A DNA stretch of 14,345 bases from M3007 sp964630705 (GCA_964630705.1 CAZVZH010000104.1:1-14345); one strand, 5' to 3'. Numbered from the stretch's first letter, positions 1-8,541 are shown. The notes: generated from the letters alone by a model not told the origin. Numbers and translations are program-made.

Positions 1-29
1 TGGTTTGGTCGGCAAAGCCGACCAAACCA
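1..29. repeat. Perfect 13-bp inverted repeat (hairpin)
   Basis: Bases 1-13 and 17-29 are exact reverse complements separated by AAA, so the RNA would form a very stable stem-loop on either strand. No strong T-run follows on the plus side, where the next bases are TCAATCTTG. It may terminate a gene lying to the left of the window, but that side cannot be seen. Confidence 0.7.
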
Positions 30-32
30 TCA

Positions 33-62
33 ATCTTGTTTATCCTGTCGAAAAAATCTTGT
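33..62. repeat. Degenerate ATCCTGT-type short repeats
   Basis: Three copies of the word ATC(C/T)TG start at 33, 42 and 56. The same word is repeated many times at 10773-10833, and inverted at 10527-10680. This looks like a decayed or minimal copy of the same interspersed family. The rest of the leader (63-183) shows no gene, and I could not identify a promoter in it with confidence. Confidence 0.5.
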
Positions 63-183
63 CACAGCGTGCAATCCGGTTGTCTGGGTTCCCTGAAAAA
101 TTCGGGATGACTCATGTTTCTGGAAAATGCTGAACAAAGGTACCACTGAATTTTACGACTTTTAGTCCAAATTATTACAAACC

Positions 184-2504
184 ATGAAAGCTGTAGCCGT
201 TTTACTTTTGCCTGCCTGCTGGCTCCTGGCGACCTGTCAGCATGCACCTCCACCTGCAAACAATCCTTTTCCTGTGTCTGAATCGGTTTTTCATCCGGAA
301 CAATTTACCGCCCCGAAAGCTGAAAAAAAGCCGCACCAACTCCGCGCAGCCAACGGCGACGCGCGCATCGACGACTACTACTGGCTGAACCAGCGCGACA
401 ACCCGGCCGTGCGCGCTTACCTGGAAGCCGAAAACCGCTACGCCGACTCGGTGCTGGCGCCGGTAGCCAATTTGCAACAGGCGTTGTTTGATGAAATGAA
501 AGCCCGCATTCAGCAAGACGACAACACGGTACCCTACCTCAAAAACGGCTACTGGTATTACACCCGCTTTGCGCAGGGCCAGGAGTACCCGATTTTTTGC
601 CGGAAAAAAGGCAGCCTGGAGGCGCCCGAGCAGGTCATGCTCGACGTGAACGCGCTGGCAAAAGGCCAGGAATACTGCCTGGCTACCGGCCTGGAGGTCA
701 GTCCGGACAACCGGCTGTTGTTTTACGTAGTCGATTTCAGCGGCCGCAACTTGTTCGAAGGCCGCATCCTCGATCTGGAAACGGGGCGCATCCTGCCCGA
801 CCGTTTTACCGGCATCCCGGCCGGCGGCGCGGCCTGGGCCAACGACAACCAACACCTGTTTTACGAAACCAAAGACGCCGCCACCTTGCGCACCAACCAA
901 ATCTGGCGCCACCGCCTCGGCGGCGACGGCAAAAGCGAGGCGCTGGTTTTTGAGGAAAAAGACGAAACGCTGTACCTGAGCCTGTCCAAATCCAAATCGG
1001 GGCGCTACATTTTCCTCCACCACGGCTATACCGACAACCTCGAAACCCACTTTCTCGACGCCGGCGCGCCGCTGGCCGGCTTTCACATTTTCCGCCCTAA
1101 AGAGCCCGGGTTTTACTACACAGTCGACCACTGGAACGACAAGTTTCTGATCCGGACCAACTGGCAAGCGCGCAATTTCCGGCTCCTGGAAACCCCAGTG
1201 ACCCAGCCCGGGCCGGAGCACTGGACCGAGCTGCTGCCCCACCGGCCGGAAGTGTTGCTGCAAGGTTTTGAGGTTTTCAAAGACTATCTGGTGATCGCCG
1301 AGCGCAAAAACGGTCTTGACCAGTTGCGCATCATCCGCTGGGCCGACCGGCAGGAGCATTACCTCGATTTTGGCGAGCCGACGTACTCGGCCGGGCCGGT
1401 TCAAAATGCCGAGTTCGACACGCCGGTGCTGCGCTACCGCTTTTCTTCGTTGAAAACGCCCGGGTCTATTTTCGACTACGACATGGGCAGCCGGCAAAAG
1501 ACGCTGCGCAAAACCGAGCCGGTGCTGGGCGGCTTCGATCCGGCGAACTACAGCACCGAATTTATCCGGGCCCAAACGGCCGACGGTGTGGCCGTGCCGA
1601 TTTCGCTGGCCTACCGCCGGGGGCTGAAACGCGACGGCAGCGCGCCCTGCCTGCTCATCGGTTACGGCGCCTACGGCTTTGCTTACGATCCCTCGTTCAA
1701 CCGCGAGGCCCTCAGCCTGCTCGACCGCGGGTTTGTGGTGGCCATTGCCCACGTACGGGGCGGCACCGAAATGGGCTACGGCTGGTATGAAGACGGGAAA
1801 ATGCTGCGCAAAATGAACACCTTCACCGATTTTATCGATTGCGCGGCCACCCTTTGCGCAGAAAAATACACCCATTCCGACCGCTTGTTTGCCAGCGGCC
1901 GTTCGGCGGGCGGCCTGCTGATGGGCGCCGTGGCTAATATGGCGCCCGGGCAGTTTCGGGGCATCATTGCCGGCGTGCCGTTTGTCGACGTGCTCACCAC
2001 CATGAGCGACGCCAGCATTCCGCTCACCACGGGGGAATACACCGAATGGGGCAATCCGGCCGTCGCCGAGCAATACCAGTACATGAAACAATACTCGCCG
2101 TACGACAATGTACGGGCGCAGGCCTACCCGCATTTGCTGGTGCTCACTTCTTTTTCCGACTCCCAGGTGCAGTATTTCGAACCGGCAAAGTGGGTGGCTA
2201 AGTTGCGCGATCTGAAAACCGACTCCAACAGCCTGCTGTTCAAAACCAACATGAGCGGATCGCATGGCGGCGCTTCGGGGCGTTTTGAGCGCTTGCGCGA
2301 GCGCGCGCTGGAGTATGCNNNNNNNNNNNNNNNNNNNNNNNNNNNNNNNNNNNNNNNNNNNNNNNNNNNNNNNNNNNNNNNNNNNNNNNNNNNNNNNNNN
2401 NNNNNNNNNNNNNNNNNNATGGCGGCGCTTCGGGGCGTTTTGAGCGCTTGCGCGAGCGCGCGCTGGAGTATGCGTGGATGATGGGGGTTTTAGGCGGGCG
2501 TTAA
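184..2504 (+). CDS. Oligopeptidase B-like prolyl oligopeptidase family serine peptidase (S9A), split by a false assembly gap
   Basis: An S9A serine peptidase that cleaves short peptides; the oligopeptidase B subgroup prefers Lys/Arg sites. The N-terminus (residues 1-18) is hydrophobic and ends LLATC, a near-lipobox with Thr before Cys18, so a periplasmic lipoprotein is possible. Residues 50-450 form the propeller region. The alpha/beta hydrolase part has the nucleophile in GRSAGG (Ser574), Asp659 in FSDSQVQYFEPAKW and His694 in SGSHGGASGR. The GEYTEWGNP stretch (617-625) is typical of oligopeptidase B. The frame is intact up to the N-run at 2319. Reading straight on gives a wrong ending, with a stop at 2479-2481. 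Removing the 100 Ns and one copy of the flanking 55-bp duplication gives EYAWMMGVLGGR and a stop at 2502-2504. The corrected protein is 721 residues, close to the roughly 690 of the family. It appears to be a single-gene unit. Confidence 0.9.
2319..2418. other. Assembly gap (100 Ns), probably of zero or negative true length
   Basis: Exactly 100 undefined bases, the usual placeholder for a gap of unknown size. The 55 bases before it (2264-2318) are identical to the 55 bases after it (2419-2473). Two contig ends that share a terminal overlap were therefore placed side by side instead of being merged. The overlapping gene supports this, because collapsing the duplication restores one uninterrupted reading frame. 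Confidence 0.95.
2419..2473. repeat. 55-bp exact duplicate of 2264-2318 (assembly artefact)
   Basis: This is identical to 2264-2318, which encodes the HGGASGRFERLRERALEYA part of the S9A peptidase around its catalytic His. The copy ends exactly where the pre-gap sequence ends. That pattern points to a k-mer overlap between contigs and not to a biological duplication. Confidence 0.9.
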
Positions 2505-2522
2505 GCAACTTAGATGTTGATG

Positions 2523-2724
2523 GCGCGGACGCAACAAGTGTAGGGAAAGCCTCGGAGAGGCGCAATGTTTGTAGCCTGATCGTGGGCAACCTTTGTTTGG
2601 AGCGAGAAGAGCCGCTCGATGTCTGAGCGGCTCTTCTCGCTCCAAAATTGTTTATTCCTCTTATTCTATGTACTACAAACGTTTTGCCTCTCCGAGGCTT
2701 TCTGTACAGCAGTAGCGCGGACGC
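2523..2724. repeat. Nested palindromic intergenic repeat
   Basis: Three layers are visible. The outer 10-bp word GCGCGGACGC occurs in direct orientation at 2523-2532 and 2715-2724. Inside it, 2545-2574 and 2673-2702 form a 30-bp inverted repeat matching at 27 positions, and each arm holds the small palindrome GCCTCnnnGAGGC or its complement. At the centre, 2596-2617 and 2625-2646 form a perfect 22-bp stem with a 7-base loop. No protein is encoded. It may help end transcription of the S9A gene, but the layered symmetry and flanking direct repeat look more like a small non-autonomous mobile or REP-like element. Confidence 0.75.
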
Positions 2725-2765
2725 CAACTGCAAACTACCCGGAATATTGATTTCAAACTTGAAAT

Positions 2766-2801
2766 AAAAAAAACGCGCCGTTCAAAAAGAGCGGCGCGTT
2801 T
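2766..2801 (-). terminator. Rho-independent terminator of the small minus-strand gene
   Basis: On the minus strand a 13-bp GC-rich stem (2789-2801 with 2771-2783, one G-T pair, loop of five bases) runs into an uninterrupted T-run (complement of 2766-2773). It lies 13 bases beyond the stop codon at 2815. This supports the idea that the small gene is really transcribed. Confidence 0.85.
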
Positions 2802-2814
2802 ATCGCGGTGTTTG

Positions 2815-2958
2815 TTATTCTTCTTCTTCGTAGCGGTCTTTTAGCCGGTATTTCAATTTTTCCAGCGGTTTGAGTTTCTTTTTTTTGTTTGCGGGATACT
2901 GTTGTTCGCGGTCGTCAGAATAACGGAAATCTTTTTTGCTTTTCTCCCAGTGTTTCAT
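2815..2958 (-). CDS. Small charged hypothetical protein (47 aa)
   Basis: Not recognised. The 47-residue product starting MKHWEKSKKDF is very hydrophilic. It has a lysine cluster in the middle (ANKKKKLKPLEKLKYRLK) and ends in DRYEEEE, with no signal peptide or membrane segment. I chose the ATG at 2958 because the frame extends upstream only by residues of poor coding character, to an ATG at 3003 (62 aa) or a TTG at 3024 (69 aa). The support for a real gene is the strong terminator directly downstream and a TATGTTTT box near 3000 that resembles the Bacteroidota -7 element if the shorter start is right. A basic and acidic tail could suit RNA or ribosome binding, but that is speculation. Confidence 0.6.
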   Translation of the reverse strand: MKHWEKSKKDFRYSDDREQQYPANKKKKLKPLEKLKYRLKDRYEEEE

Positions 2959-3089
2959 GGTAAAATCGCTTTTAATTAAAGGTGTTGGATTTGGATAAAA
3001 CATAGCCTGACAGAATAAAACCAAGCAAATGCCGCCAGACCAAGCCCAAAAGTAAAGGCGTCTGAGATTTTTTGCAAAAGGATAAGCCG

Positions 3090-4175
3090 TTAAAATTTTA
3101 AGGGCTCGCTTTTTTTCACTTGCGCATTCAACAGCACTTTCGTGCCGGTGATTTTTCCGGAAACAGGAGGAGGCGGGTCGTTGGGCGCTTCATGTTTGGG
3201 CGGAATGTCGGCCGGGGCCGTGCGTTCACTCCAAAGCGAGGCCAACACACCAGCCAGTAAAAGGCTGCCGATGGTCAGCAAGGACGCGAGTTCGGAAATA
3301 TGAATATGCTGGGGCAGCAAGACCATTTTTACCCCGATAAAAAACAGGATGCCCATCATACTGTACTTCAGGTAGGAGAAGCGGTCGAGCATATTGGCCA
3401 GCAGGAAATACAGCGAACGCAGTCCGAGAATGGCAAAAATGTTGGAGGAGAACACCAGAAACGGGTCGGTGGTGATGGAGAACACCGCCGGCACCGAGTC
3501 GAAGGCGAACATGATGTCGGTGGTTTCCACCACGAGCAGGGCTACAAACAGCGGGGTGATCGACCAGCGCCGGTTTTCGACTACAAAAAAGCGGCCGCCG
3601 GCACTACTGCGGCTGACGGGGTAAAAGCGGCGGACAAACTTGACGATGCCATGGTCATTGAAGTCTTCCTCTTTTTCGCCGTCTGCCCACATTTTATACG
3701 CCGACCAAAGCAGCAAGGCGCCAAAAATGTAAAAAAACCAGGTGAAATAGTGCACCAGCGCGATGCCTGCGCCGATCAGCAGGCCCCGGAACACCAGCAC
3801 GCCCAGAATACCCCAGAACAAGACTTTGTGTTGGTATTGTTTGGGAATGCGGAACCGCGCGAACACCAGCGCCATGACAAAAAGATTGTCGATGCTCAGG
3901 GCTTCTTCCAGCAGGTATCCGGTCAGGTATTTGAGGGCGGCTTCGCGGCCGCCCATGGGTTCGTAGGCGTACAGGCCGAGGTTGAACCACTTGTATTCGT
4001 AGGCGTAGTAAATGAAAATATTGAACAGCAAGGCCAGACTCACCCAAGCCAAAGTTGCCAGGCCCGCTTCACGGGCTGTGGGCGTGTGCGCGCGCCGGTT
4101 AAAAACGCCCAAATCGATAAACATCAACACCACCACCAGGGATATAAACCCTATCCAAACATATGGTTCGATCAT
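3090..4175 (-). CDS. TerC/Alx family integral membrane protein
   Basis: Inner-membrane protein of the TerC family. Studied bacterial members (Alx, MeeF/MeeY, TerC) are linked to manganese export or to metal and pH homeostasis. The 361-residue product from the ATG at 4175 has about nine hydrophobic segments, near residues 6-24, 37-57, 83-104, 118-137, 141-160, 206-226, 238-260, 270-288 and 296-314. Family landmarks are LTGYLLEEALSIDNLFV (Asp96, Asn97), the mirror motif ETTDIMFAFDSVPA (Asp220, Asp226), and TTDPFLVFSSNIFAILGLRSLYFLL. The frame extends to a TTG at 4214, which seems less likely. The C-terminus (about 315-361) is a proline-rich polar tail beyond the usual family end. I saw no yybP-ykoY-like manganese riboswitch upstream. 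It is transcribed divergently from the S8 protease and lies just upstream of the small gene at 2815-2958. Confidence 0.92.
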   Translation of the reverse strand: MIEPYVWIGFISLVVVLMFIDLGVFNRRAHTPTAREAGLATLAWVSLALLFNIFIYYAYEYKWFNLGLYAYEPMGGREAALKYLTGYLLEEALSIDNLFVMALVFARFRIPKQYQHKVLFWGILGVLVFRGLLIGAGIALVHYFTWFFYIFGALLLWSAYKMWADGEKEEDFNDHGIVKFVRRFYPVSRSSAGGRFFVVENRRWSITPLFVALLVVETTDIMFAFDSVPAVFSITTDPFLVFSSNIFAILGLRSLYFLLANMLDRFSYLKYSMMGILFFIGVKMVLLPQHIHISELASLLTIGSLLLAGVLASLWSERTAPADIPPKHEAPNDPPPPVSGKITGTKVLLNAQVKKSEPLKF

Positions 4176-4401
4176 GATTTCATTCAAAATTATTGGCAGA
4201 AAGATAAAGCGCAAAAATTTGTCATTCAGTTATTTTTTGACCCGTATTGCGCCCTACTCTGCCGGTGTTATCTATTTTTACTTTCCCAAGTTGACCTGAT
4301 GACGCTGCTCTAAACAATCGGTCATCCGCTTAGTTGAAATTTGATTTTGACTGCCGGCGCGCATAAGACGAAGCGCTGGTTTAATTCGATTAATATTCCG
4401 G

Positions 4402-4427
4402 GAAAAGTGTCGCCCACTTTTCTTTTT
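4402..4427 (+). promoter_or_regulatory. Terminator-like stem-loop in the leader of the S8 protease gene
   Basis: GAAAAGTG (4402-4409) pairs perfectly with CACTTTTC (4415-4422) around a 5-base loop, and a run of Ts follows immediately. It ends 22 bases before the ATG at 4450. The shape is that of a weak intrinsic terminator inside the probable 5' leader, so it could attenuate expression or simply be a leader hairpin. The stem is AT-rich and its strength is doubtful. Confidence 0.4.
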
Positions 4428-4449
4428 GCTCAAACCTTCTGTGTTCGCT

Positions 4450-7400
4450 ATGAAATTTTTTACTGCTCTTTTTTTGCTGCTGGCTTGCAGCCTCGCTCAG
4501 CCGGCATTGGCCCAAAATCTCCCCGTTCGTTTTAGCTGGGGGGCCGAGTATTTCCCCGACAATTATCAGGCCATTCGGGAAAAACCCGAGCTCAGCCCGG
4601 CCGAACTGGTCAACGGTTACTACTACCGGTACATCCAGTGCCGCGAGGTCCCGACGGCCCAGCAGCGCGCCCTGTTGGAAAACCAGGGCGTTCAGTTTAT
4701 CCACTACATCACTTTCGGCGCCTACCTGGTAGCGCTCCCCCAACATTTCGACATCGGCCAGTTGGAGAACCTGCAAGTACGCAGCATCGTGCCGGTCGAC
4801 CCGCAGTGGAAACTCGCCCAAAACCTGCGCGAGCGCCCTTTCGGCGCCTGGGCGGTACACGGCGACCGGGTGGAAGTTGTCCTGCAAGCCTATCCGCAGT
4901 TGCGGATCGACGAAGCCGCCGAGCGCTGCGCCGACCTGAACCTCGAGGTCCTTTTTTCCGGCAAGCAAAACGGTTTTCTGCACCTGAGCATCCCGCAGGA
5001 CCAACTGGAACTGCTGGCAGCCCAACCCTTCGTCCGCTACCTCGAGCTGCTGCCCCCTCCGGGCGAACCCGAAGATACCGGTGGGCGTAACTTGCACCGC
5101 ATAGGCTTGCTCGACGTCGACCACCCCGGCGGCCTCCATCTCAACGGCGAGGGAGTGTCGGTCATGGTTCGCGACGACGGTCCGCTGGGTCCGCACATCG
5201 ACTTTCAGGGCCGCAACACCGATTTGTTCGACCCTTCCGACCTCAACAACAGCAACCACGGCGACGGCGTGGGCGGCGTGATGGCCGGCGCCGGCAACCT
5301 CAACCCCGTGATGCGCGGCATGGCTACCGGAGCGAAAATTTTTACCATCCGGTACCAGGCCGATTTTCAGGACCAGACCATGGACCTGCACTTCAACGAA
5401 AACGTTACCATTACCAACTCCTCCTACTCCAACGGCTGCAACGCCGGCTACACCACCATCACCCAAATCGTCGAGCAACAGCTCTTTGATAACCCGACGC
5501 TGATGCACGTTTTTTCCGGCGGCAATAACAACAACGCCGAATGCGGCTACGGCGCCGGCGATCAGTGGGGCAACATCACCGGCGGCCACAAAGTAGCTAA
5601 AAACTGCATTGCCACTGCCAATCTGTATGTCGACGGAACCATCGTAGAATCGTCGAGCCGGGGCCCCGCCCACGACGGCCGCCTCAAACCCGAACTTGCA
5701 GCCCACGGCCAAAACCAAAACTCCACCGATCACAACAATACCTACCAGGTTTTCGGCGGCACCTCCGCCGCCGCGCCGGGCATTGCCGGCTGTATGGCCG
5801 TGCTTACCCAGGCATACAAACTACAGCACAACGGCGAACAGCCGAAAGCAGCCCTGCTTAAAACAGCCTTGATGAACACTGCCAATGACCTGGGTAACCC
5901 TGGCCCGGATTTTAAATTCGGCTACGGCCACGTCAATACCTGGCGCGCTTACCAACTGCTGCAAGCAGGCAACTACCTGGAAGGCGCGGTAGAACAGGGC
6001 GCCGAAACCACGCACACCGTCCAGGTGCCTTTTGGTACCCGCCAGGCCAAGATCATGCTGTACTGGGCCGATCCGGCCGCCAGCCAAAATGCTTCCCGCG
6101 CCCTGATCAACGACCTCGACATTGTGGTTACGGCGCCGGACGGCACCACGACCCACCTGCCCTGGAAACTCAACACCGCCCCCGACCCGATCCTCCTGAA
6201 CGCCCCGGCCGGCCGGGGCCGCGATTCGCTGAACAACTCCGAGCAAGTAGTGATCGACGACCCGGTAGGCGGCGGCACGTACACCATTACCGTCAAGGGT
6301 TACGAGGTGCCGATGGGTCCGCAGGATTACTTCCTGGCCTGGGAATTTTACAACGACGACGTGAAACTCACTTTCCCTTCCGGCGGCGAGGGCCTCGTGC
6401 CGGGTGAAGTAGCCGTGCTGCAATGGGACGCCTATGGTACCAGCGCCAATTTTACGCTTCGCTATTCGCTCGACGACGGCGCTACCTGGAACCCTATTAC
6501 GACTACGGCCGGAACCAACCGCATGTTCAACTGGACGATACCGAACACCATCAGCAACCAGGTGCGCGTGCTCATCATCCGCGGCAGCCGGCGCGACACC
6601 ACCGACTTCCCGCTGTCTATCGTCGGGGTACCGAAAAACCTGAAAGTGGAAAAAGTTTGTCCGGATGAAATGACGGTTTCCTGGTCGGAAGTCAACGACA
6701 CGCTAAGTTATGATGTGTACACCCTAGGACAGAAGTACATGGAGATCGTCGGCACGACCGATACCTCCGTCTATACTTTCCCGATTCAAAATGCCGGCAA
6801 TGAACAATGGTTTTCTGTAAGAGCCAGCCACCCGAACGGGCTGGCCGGTCGTCGCGCCGTCGCGGTGCGCTGGGCCGGCGGATTGAAAAATTGTCCGCAG
6901 GACAACGACGTGGCGCTGGGGCAAATTCTGGCGCCCAGCAGCCAGGCCCTGGCCTCGGTCATCAGTTGCCAGGCTATAAACGCGCCGGTAAAAGTGCGGG
7001 TGGTTAATGCCGGCCTTAAGGCGATCGACGGGGCCACGCTCAGCTATCGGTTGAACAACGATCCGGTCGTTACGGAAGCCTTGCCGGTGATCGACTCGGG
7101 CGCAACGCTCGATTACACGTTTTTGCAAACGCTGTCAATCACGGCAAACGGGCAAAACACCCTGCGCATCTGGTCGACGTACGCCAATGAAAACGTATTT
7201 TTCAACGACACGCTGAACACGAGTTTTCAGGCTATCGTCAGCGCTTCCAACCAGTTTTTCACCCAAACCTTTCAAACCGCTACGTTCCCGCCGACCGGCT
7301 GGTCGATCGGCAACCCCGACAACAACGTGACTTGGGCCCGTACGCCCACCAACGTGATTGGCGCAAACGGACAGAACACCCGGGCCGCTTTTCTCAACGT

Positions 7401-8541
7401 GTTCAACTACGGCAACGCCCAGGGCCAGGAAGACTACCTTTACCTGCCGCCGATCAACCTGAGCAACCTGCCCAGCCCGGGCATCCGCTTCGATCTGGCG
7501 CATGCCAACTACGATTCTACGTATTCCGACAGCCTGCGGATTGAAGTGTTTGCCAATTGCGATGTGAATTCCACCCCGACTATTATTTGGGGCAAAGGCG
7601 GTCCGCGCCTGGCTACCACCCTGAATTCCACGGCAGCCTTTGCGCCCGACGCGGCCAATGACTGGCGCACGGAGGGGGCCTCGCTCCAAAGTTTTGCCGG
7701 CCAGAACGTGATTGTACGTTTCGCTTCGGTCAACGACTTTGGCAACAATATTTACATCGACAACGTCGGGTTCATCGAGTACAACACCTCGCCGCCGGTG
7801 GCGCAAATTCTCCAGTCGGCCGATACCATTTGCCGGCTCGACACCATCCGCTACACCGCCGCACCGGCGCCGCTGGCCGACTACACCTGGCTGTTTGGCT
7901 CCGGCGCACAACCGTCCAACGCCACCGGCCCCGGCCCGCACGCCGTGCGCTACCTCTCCGCCGGCAACAAAAGCGTTCGCCTGGTGGTCAGCAACCCGAA
8001 CGGCGCCGACACTTCGCTGATCGCCGTGCCGGTGCTCGGGCCGCCTGTGGCCAAATTTACTTGGGCCGCCAGCGCAGGCACCGTCACCTTTACCAACACC
8101 AGCACCAGCGGTCAATCGTACCTCTGGAATTTCGGCGACGGCGCCACCAGCACGGAGTTTAGCCCGGTGCACACGTACACGGCTTCGGGCGATTACACTG
8201 TCACGCTCACCGTGACGAATGTGTGCACCAGCGCCACCAAGTCGGAAACGTTCAATGTGAACATCGTTAGCACGAAGGAACTTCCCGAAGCGCGCGACAT
8301 CCGGATTTTGCCCAACCCCACCTTCGGCGATTTCCGCGTGGAATTGAACAGCACGGTCGGCGCCGACTTGCAATTCAATCTGCTTGACGCACAAGGCCGA
8401 ATCGTCAAAACGGTGCGCCTCAACAGCCTGCCGGGTAAAACAATCGTCCCATTCGAAGGGCTTAACCTTGCGACAGGCCTTTACCAGCTGCAATTGCAAA
8501 CCCCCAGCGGGGTTTTGGCGTTTAGCATTGCGGTGCAGTGA
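4450..8541 (+). CDS. Secreted S8 (subtilisin-like) serine protease with PKD and type IX secretion C-terminal domains
   Basis: A 1363-residue extracellular protease. Residues 1-22 are a Sec signal peptide ending ALAQ. Residues 23-215 resemble a propeptide. The S8 catalytic domain spans about 220-510: Asp242 in VMVRDDG, His270 in NHGDGVGGVMAG, the oxyanion Asn359 in SGGNNNN and the nucleophile Ser439 in GGTSAAAPG. A jelly-roll-like region follows (to about 640), then a fibronectin III-like stretch (728-800), a MAM/adhesin-like region (935-1115) with DNVGF, a PKD domain (1200-1275) with YLWNFGDGATS, and a type A type IX secretion signal (1285-1363) with ILPNPTFGDF and GLYQLQLQ. The ATG at 4450 is chosen because it places the signal peptide at the N-terminus; the frame is open from a TTG at 4426. 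The usual HGTH around the His is HGDG here. Substrate is unknown; a role in degrading external protein is inferred. Confidence 0.93.
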   Translation: MKFFTALFLLLACSLAQPALAQNLPVRFSWGAEYFPDNYQAIREKPELSPAELVNGYYYRYIQCREVPTAQQRALLENQGVQFIHYITFGAYLVALPQHFDIGQLENLQVRSIVPVDPQWKLAQNLRERPFGAWAVHGDRVEVVLQAYPQLRIDEAAERCADLNLEVLFSGKQNGFLHLSIPQDQLELLAAQPFVRYLELLPPPGEPEDTGGRNLHRIGLLDVDHPGGLHLNGEGVSVMVRDDGPLGPHIDFQGRNTDLFDPSDLNNSNHGDGVGGVMAGAGNLNPVMRGMATGAKIFTIRYQADFQDQTMDLHFNENVTITNSSYSNGCNAGYTTITQIVEQQLFDNPTLMHVFSGGNNNNAECGYGAGDQWGNITGGHKVAKNCIATANLYVDGTIVESSSRGPAHDGRLKPELAAHGQNQNSTDHNNTYQVFGGTSAAAPGIAGCMAVLTQAYKLQHNGEQPKAALLKTALMNTANDLGNPGPDFKFGYGHVNTWRAYQLLQAGNYLEGAVEQGAETTHTVQVPFGTRQAKIMLYWADPAASQNASRALINDLDIVVTAPDGTTTHLPWKLNTAPDPILLNAPAGRGRDSLNNSEQVVIDDPVGGGTYTITVKGYEVPMGPQDYFLAWEFYNDDVKLTFPSGGEGLVPGEVAVLQWDAYGTSANFTLRYSLDDGATWNPITTTAGTNRMFNWTIPNTISNQVRVLIIRGSRRDTTDFPLSIVGVPKNLKVEKVCPDEMTVSWSEVNDTLSYDVYTLGQKYMEIVGTTDTSVYTFPIQNAGNEQWFSVRASHPNGLAGRRAVAVRWAGGLKNCPQDNDVALGQILAPSSQALASVISCQAINAPVKVRVVNAGLKAIDGATLSYRLNNDPVVTEALPVIDSGATLDYTFLQTLSITANGQNTLRIWSTYANENVFFNDTLNTSFQAIVSASNQFFTQTFQTATFPPTGWSIGNPDNNVTWARTPTNVIGANGQNTRAAFLNVFNYGNAQGQEDYLYLPPINLSNLPSPGIRFDLAHANYDSTYSDSLRIEVFANCDVNSTPTIIWGKGGPRLATTLNSTAAFAPDAANDWRTEGASLQSFAGQNVIVRFASVNDFGNNIYIDNVGFIEYNTSPPVAQILQSADTICRLDTIRYTAAPAPLADYTWLFGSGAQPSNATGPGPHAVRYLSAGNKSVRLVVSNPNGADTSLIAVPVLGPPVAKFTWAASAGTVTFTNTSTSGQSYLWNFGDGATSTEFSPVHTYTASGDYTVTLTVTNVCTSATKSETFNVNIVSTKELPEARDIRILPNPTFGDFRVELNSTVGADLQFNLLDAQGRIVKTVRLNSLPGKTIVPFEGLNLATGLYQLQLQTPSGVLAFSIAVQ

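Noticed and set aside
2264..2473. Biological tandem duplication within the S9A gene
   Set aside because: The copies are exact, end at the Ns, and break the frame if kept. A contig overlap explains all of this more simply.
202..2733. Long minus-strand open frame across the S9A gene and the N-run
   Set aside because: It is antisense to a gene with an intact catalytic triad, its length is helped by the Ns and high GC, and its translation has no recognisable domain.
3300..4313. Long plus-strand open frame opposite the TerC gene
   Set aside because: Antisense shadow: the minus-strand product has clear family motifs and membrane helices, while this one is rich in Gln/His with no domain.
4176..4449. 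Manganese (yybP-ykoY) riboswitch upstream of the TerC gene
   Set aside because: TerC-family genes sometimes carry one, but I could not find the paired stems or conserved loop sequence on the minus strand.
4390..5733. Long minus-strand open frame opposite the S8 protease
   Set aside because: Low-complexity Val/Gly/Ala composition typical of the antisense of a GC-rich gene; the plus-strand frame holds the catalytic motifs.
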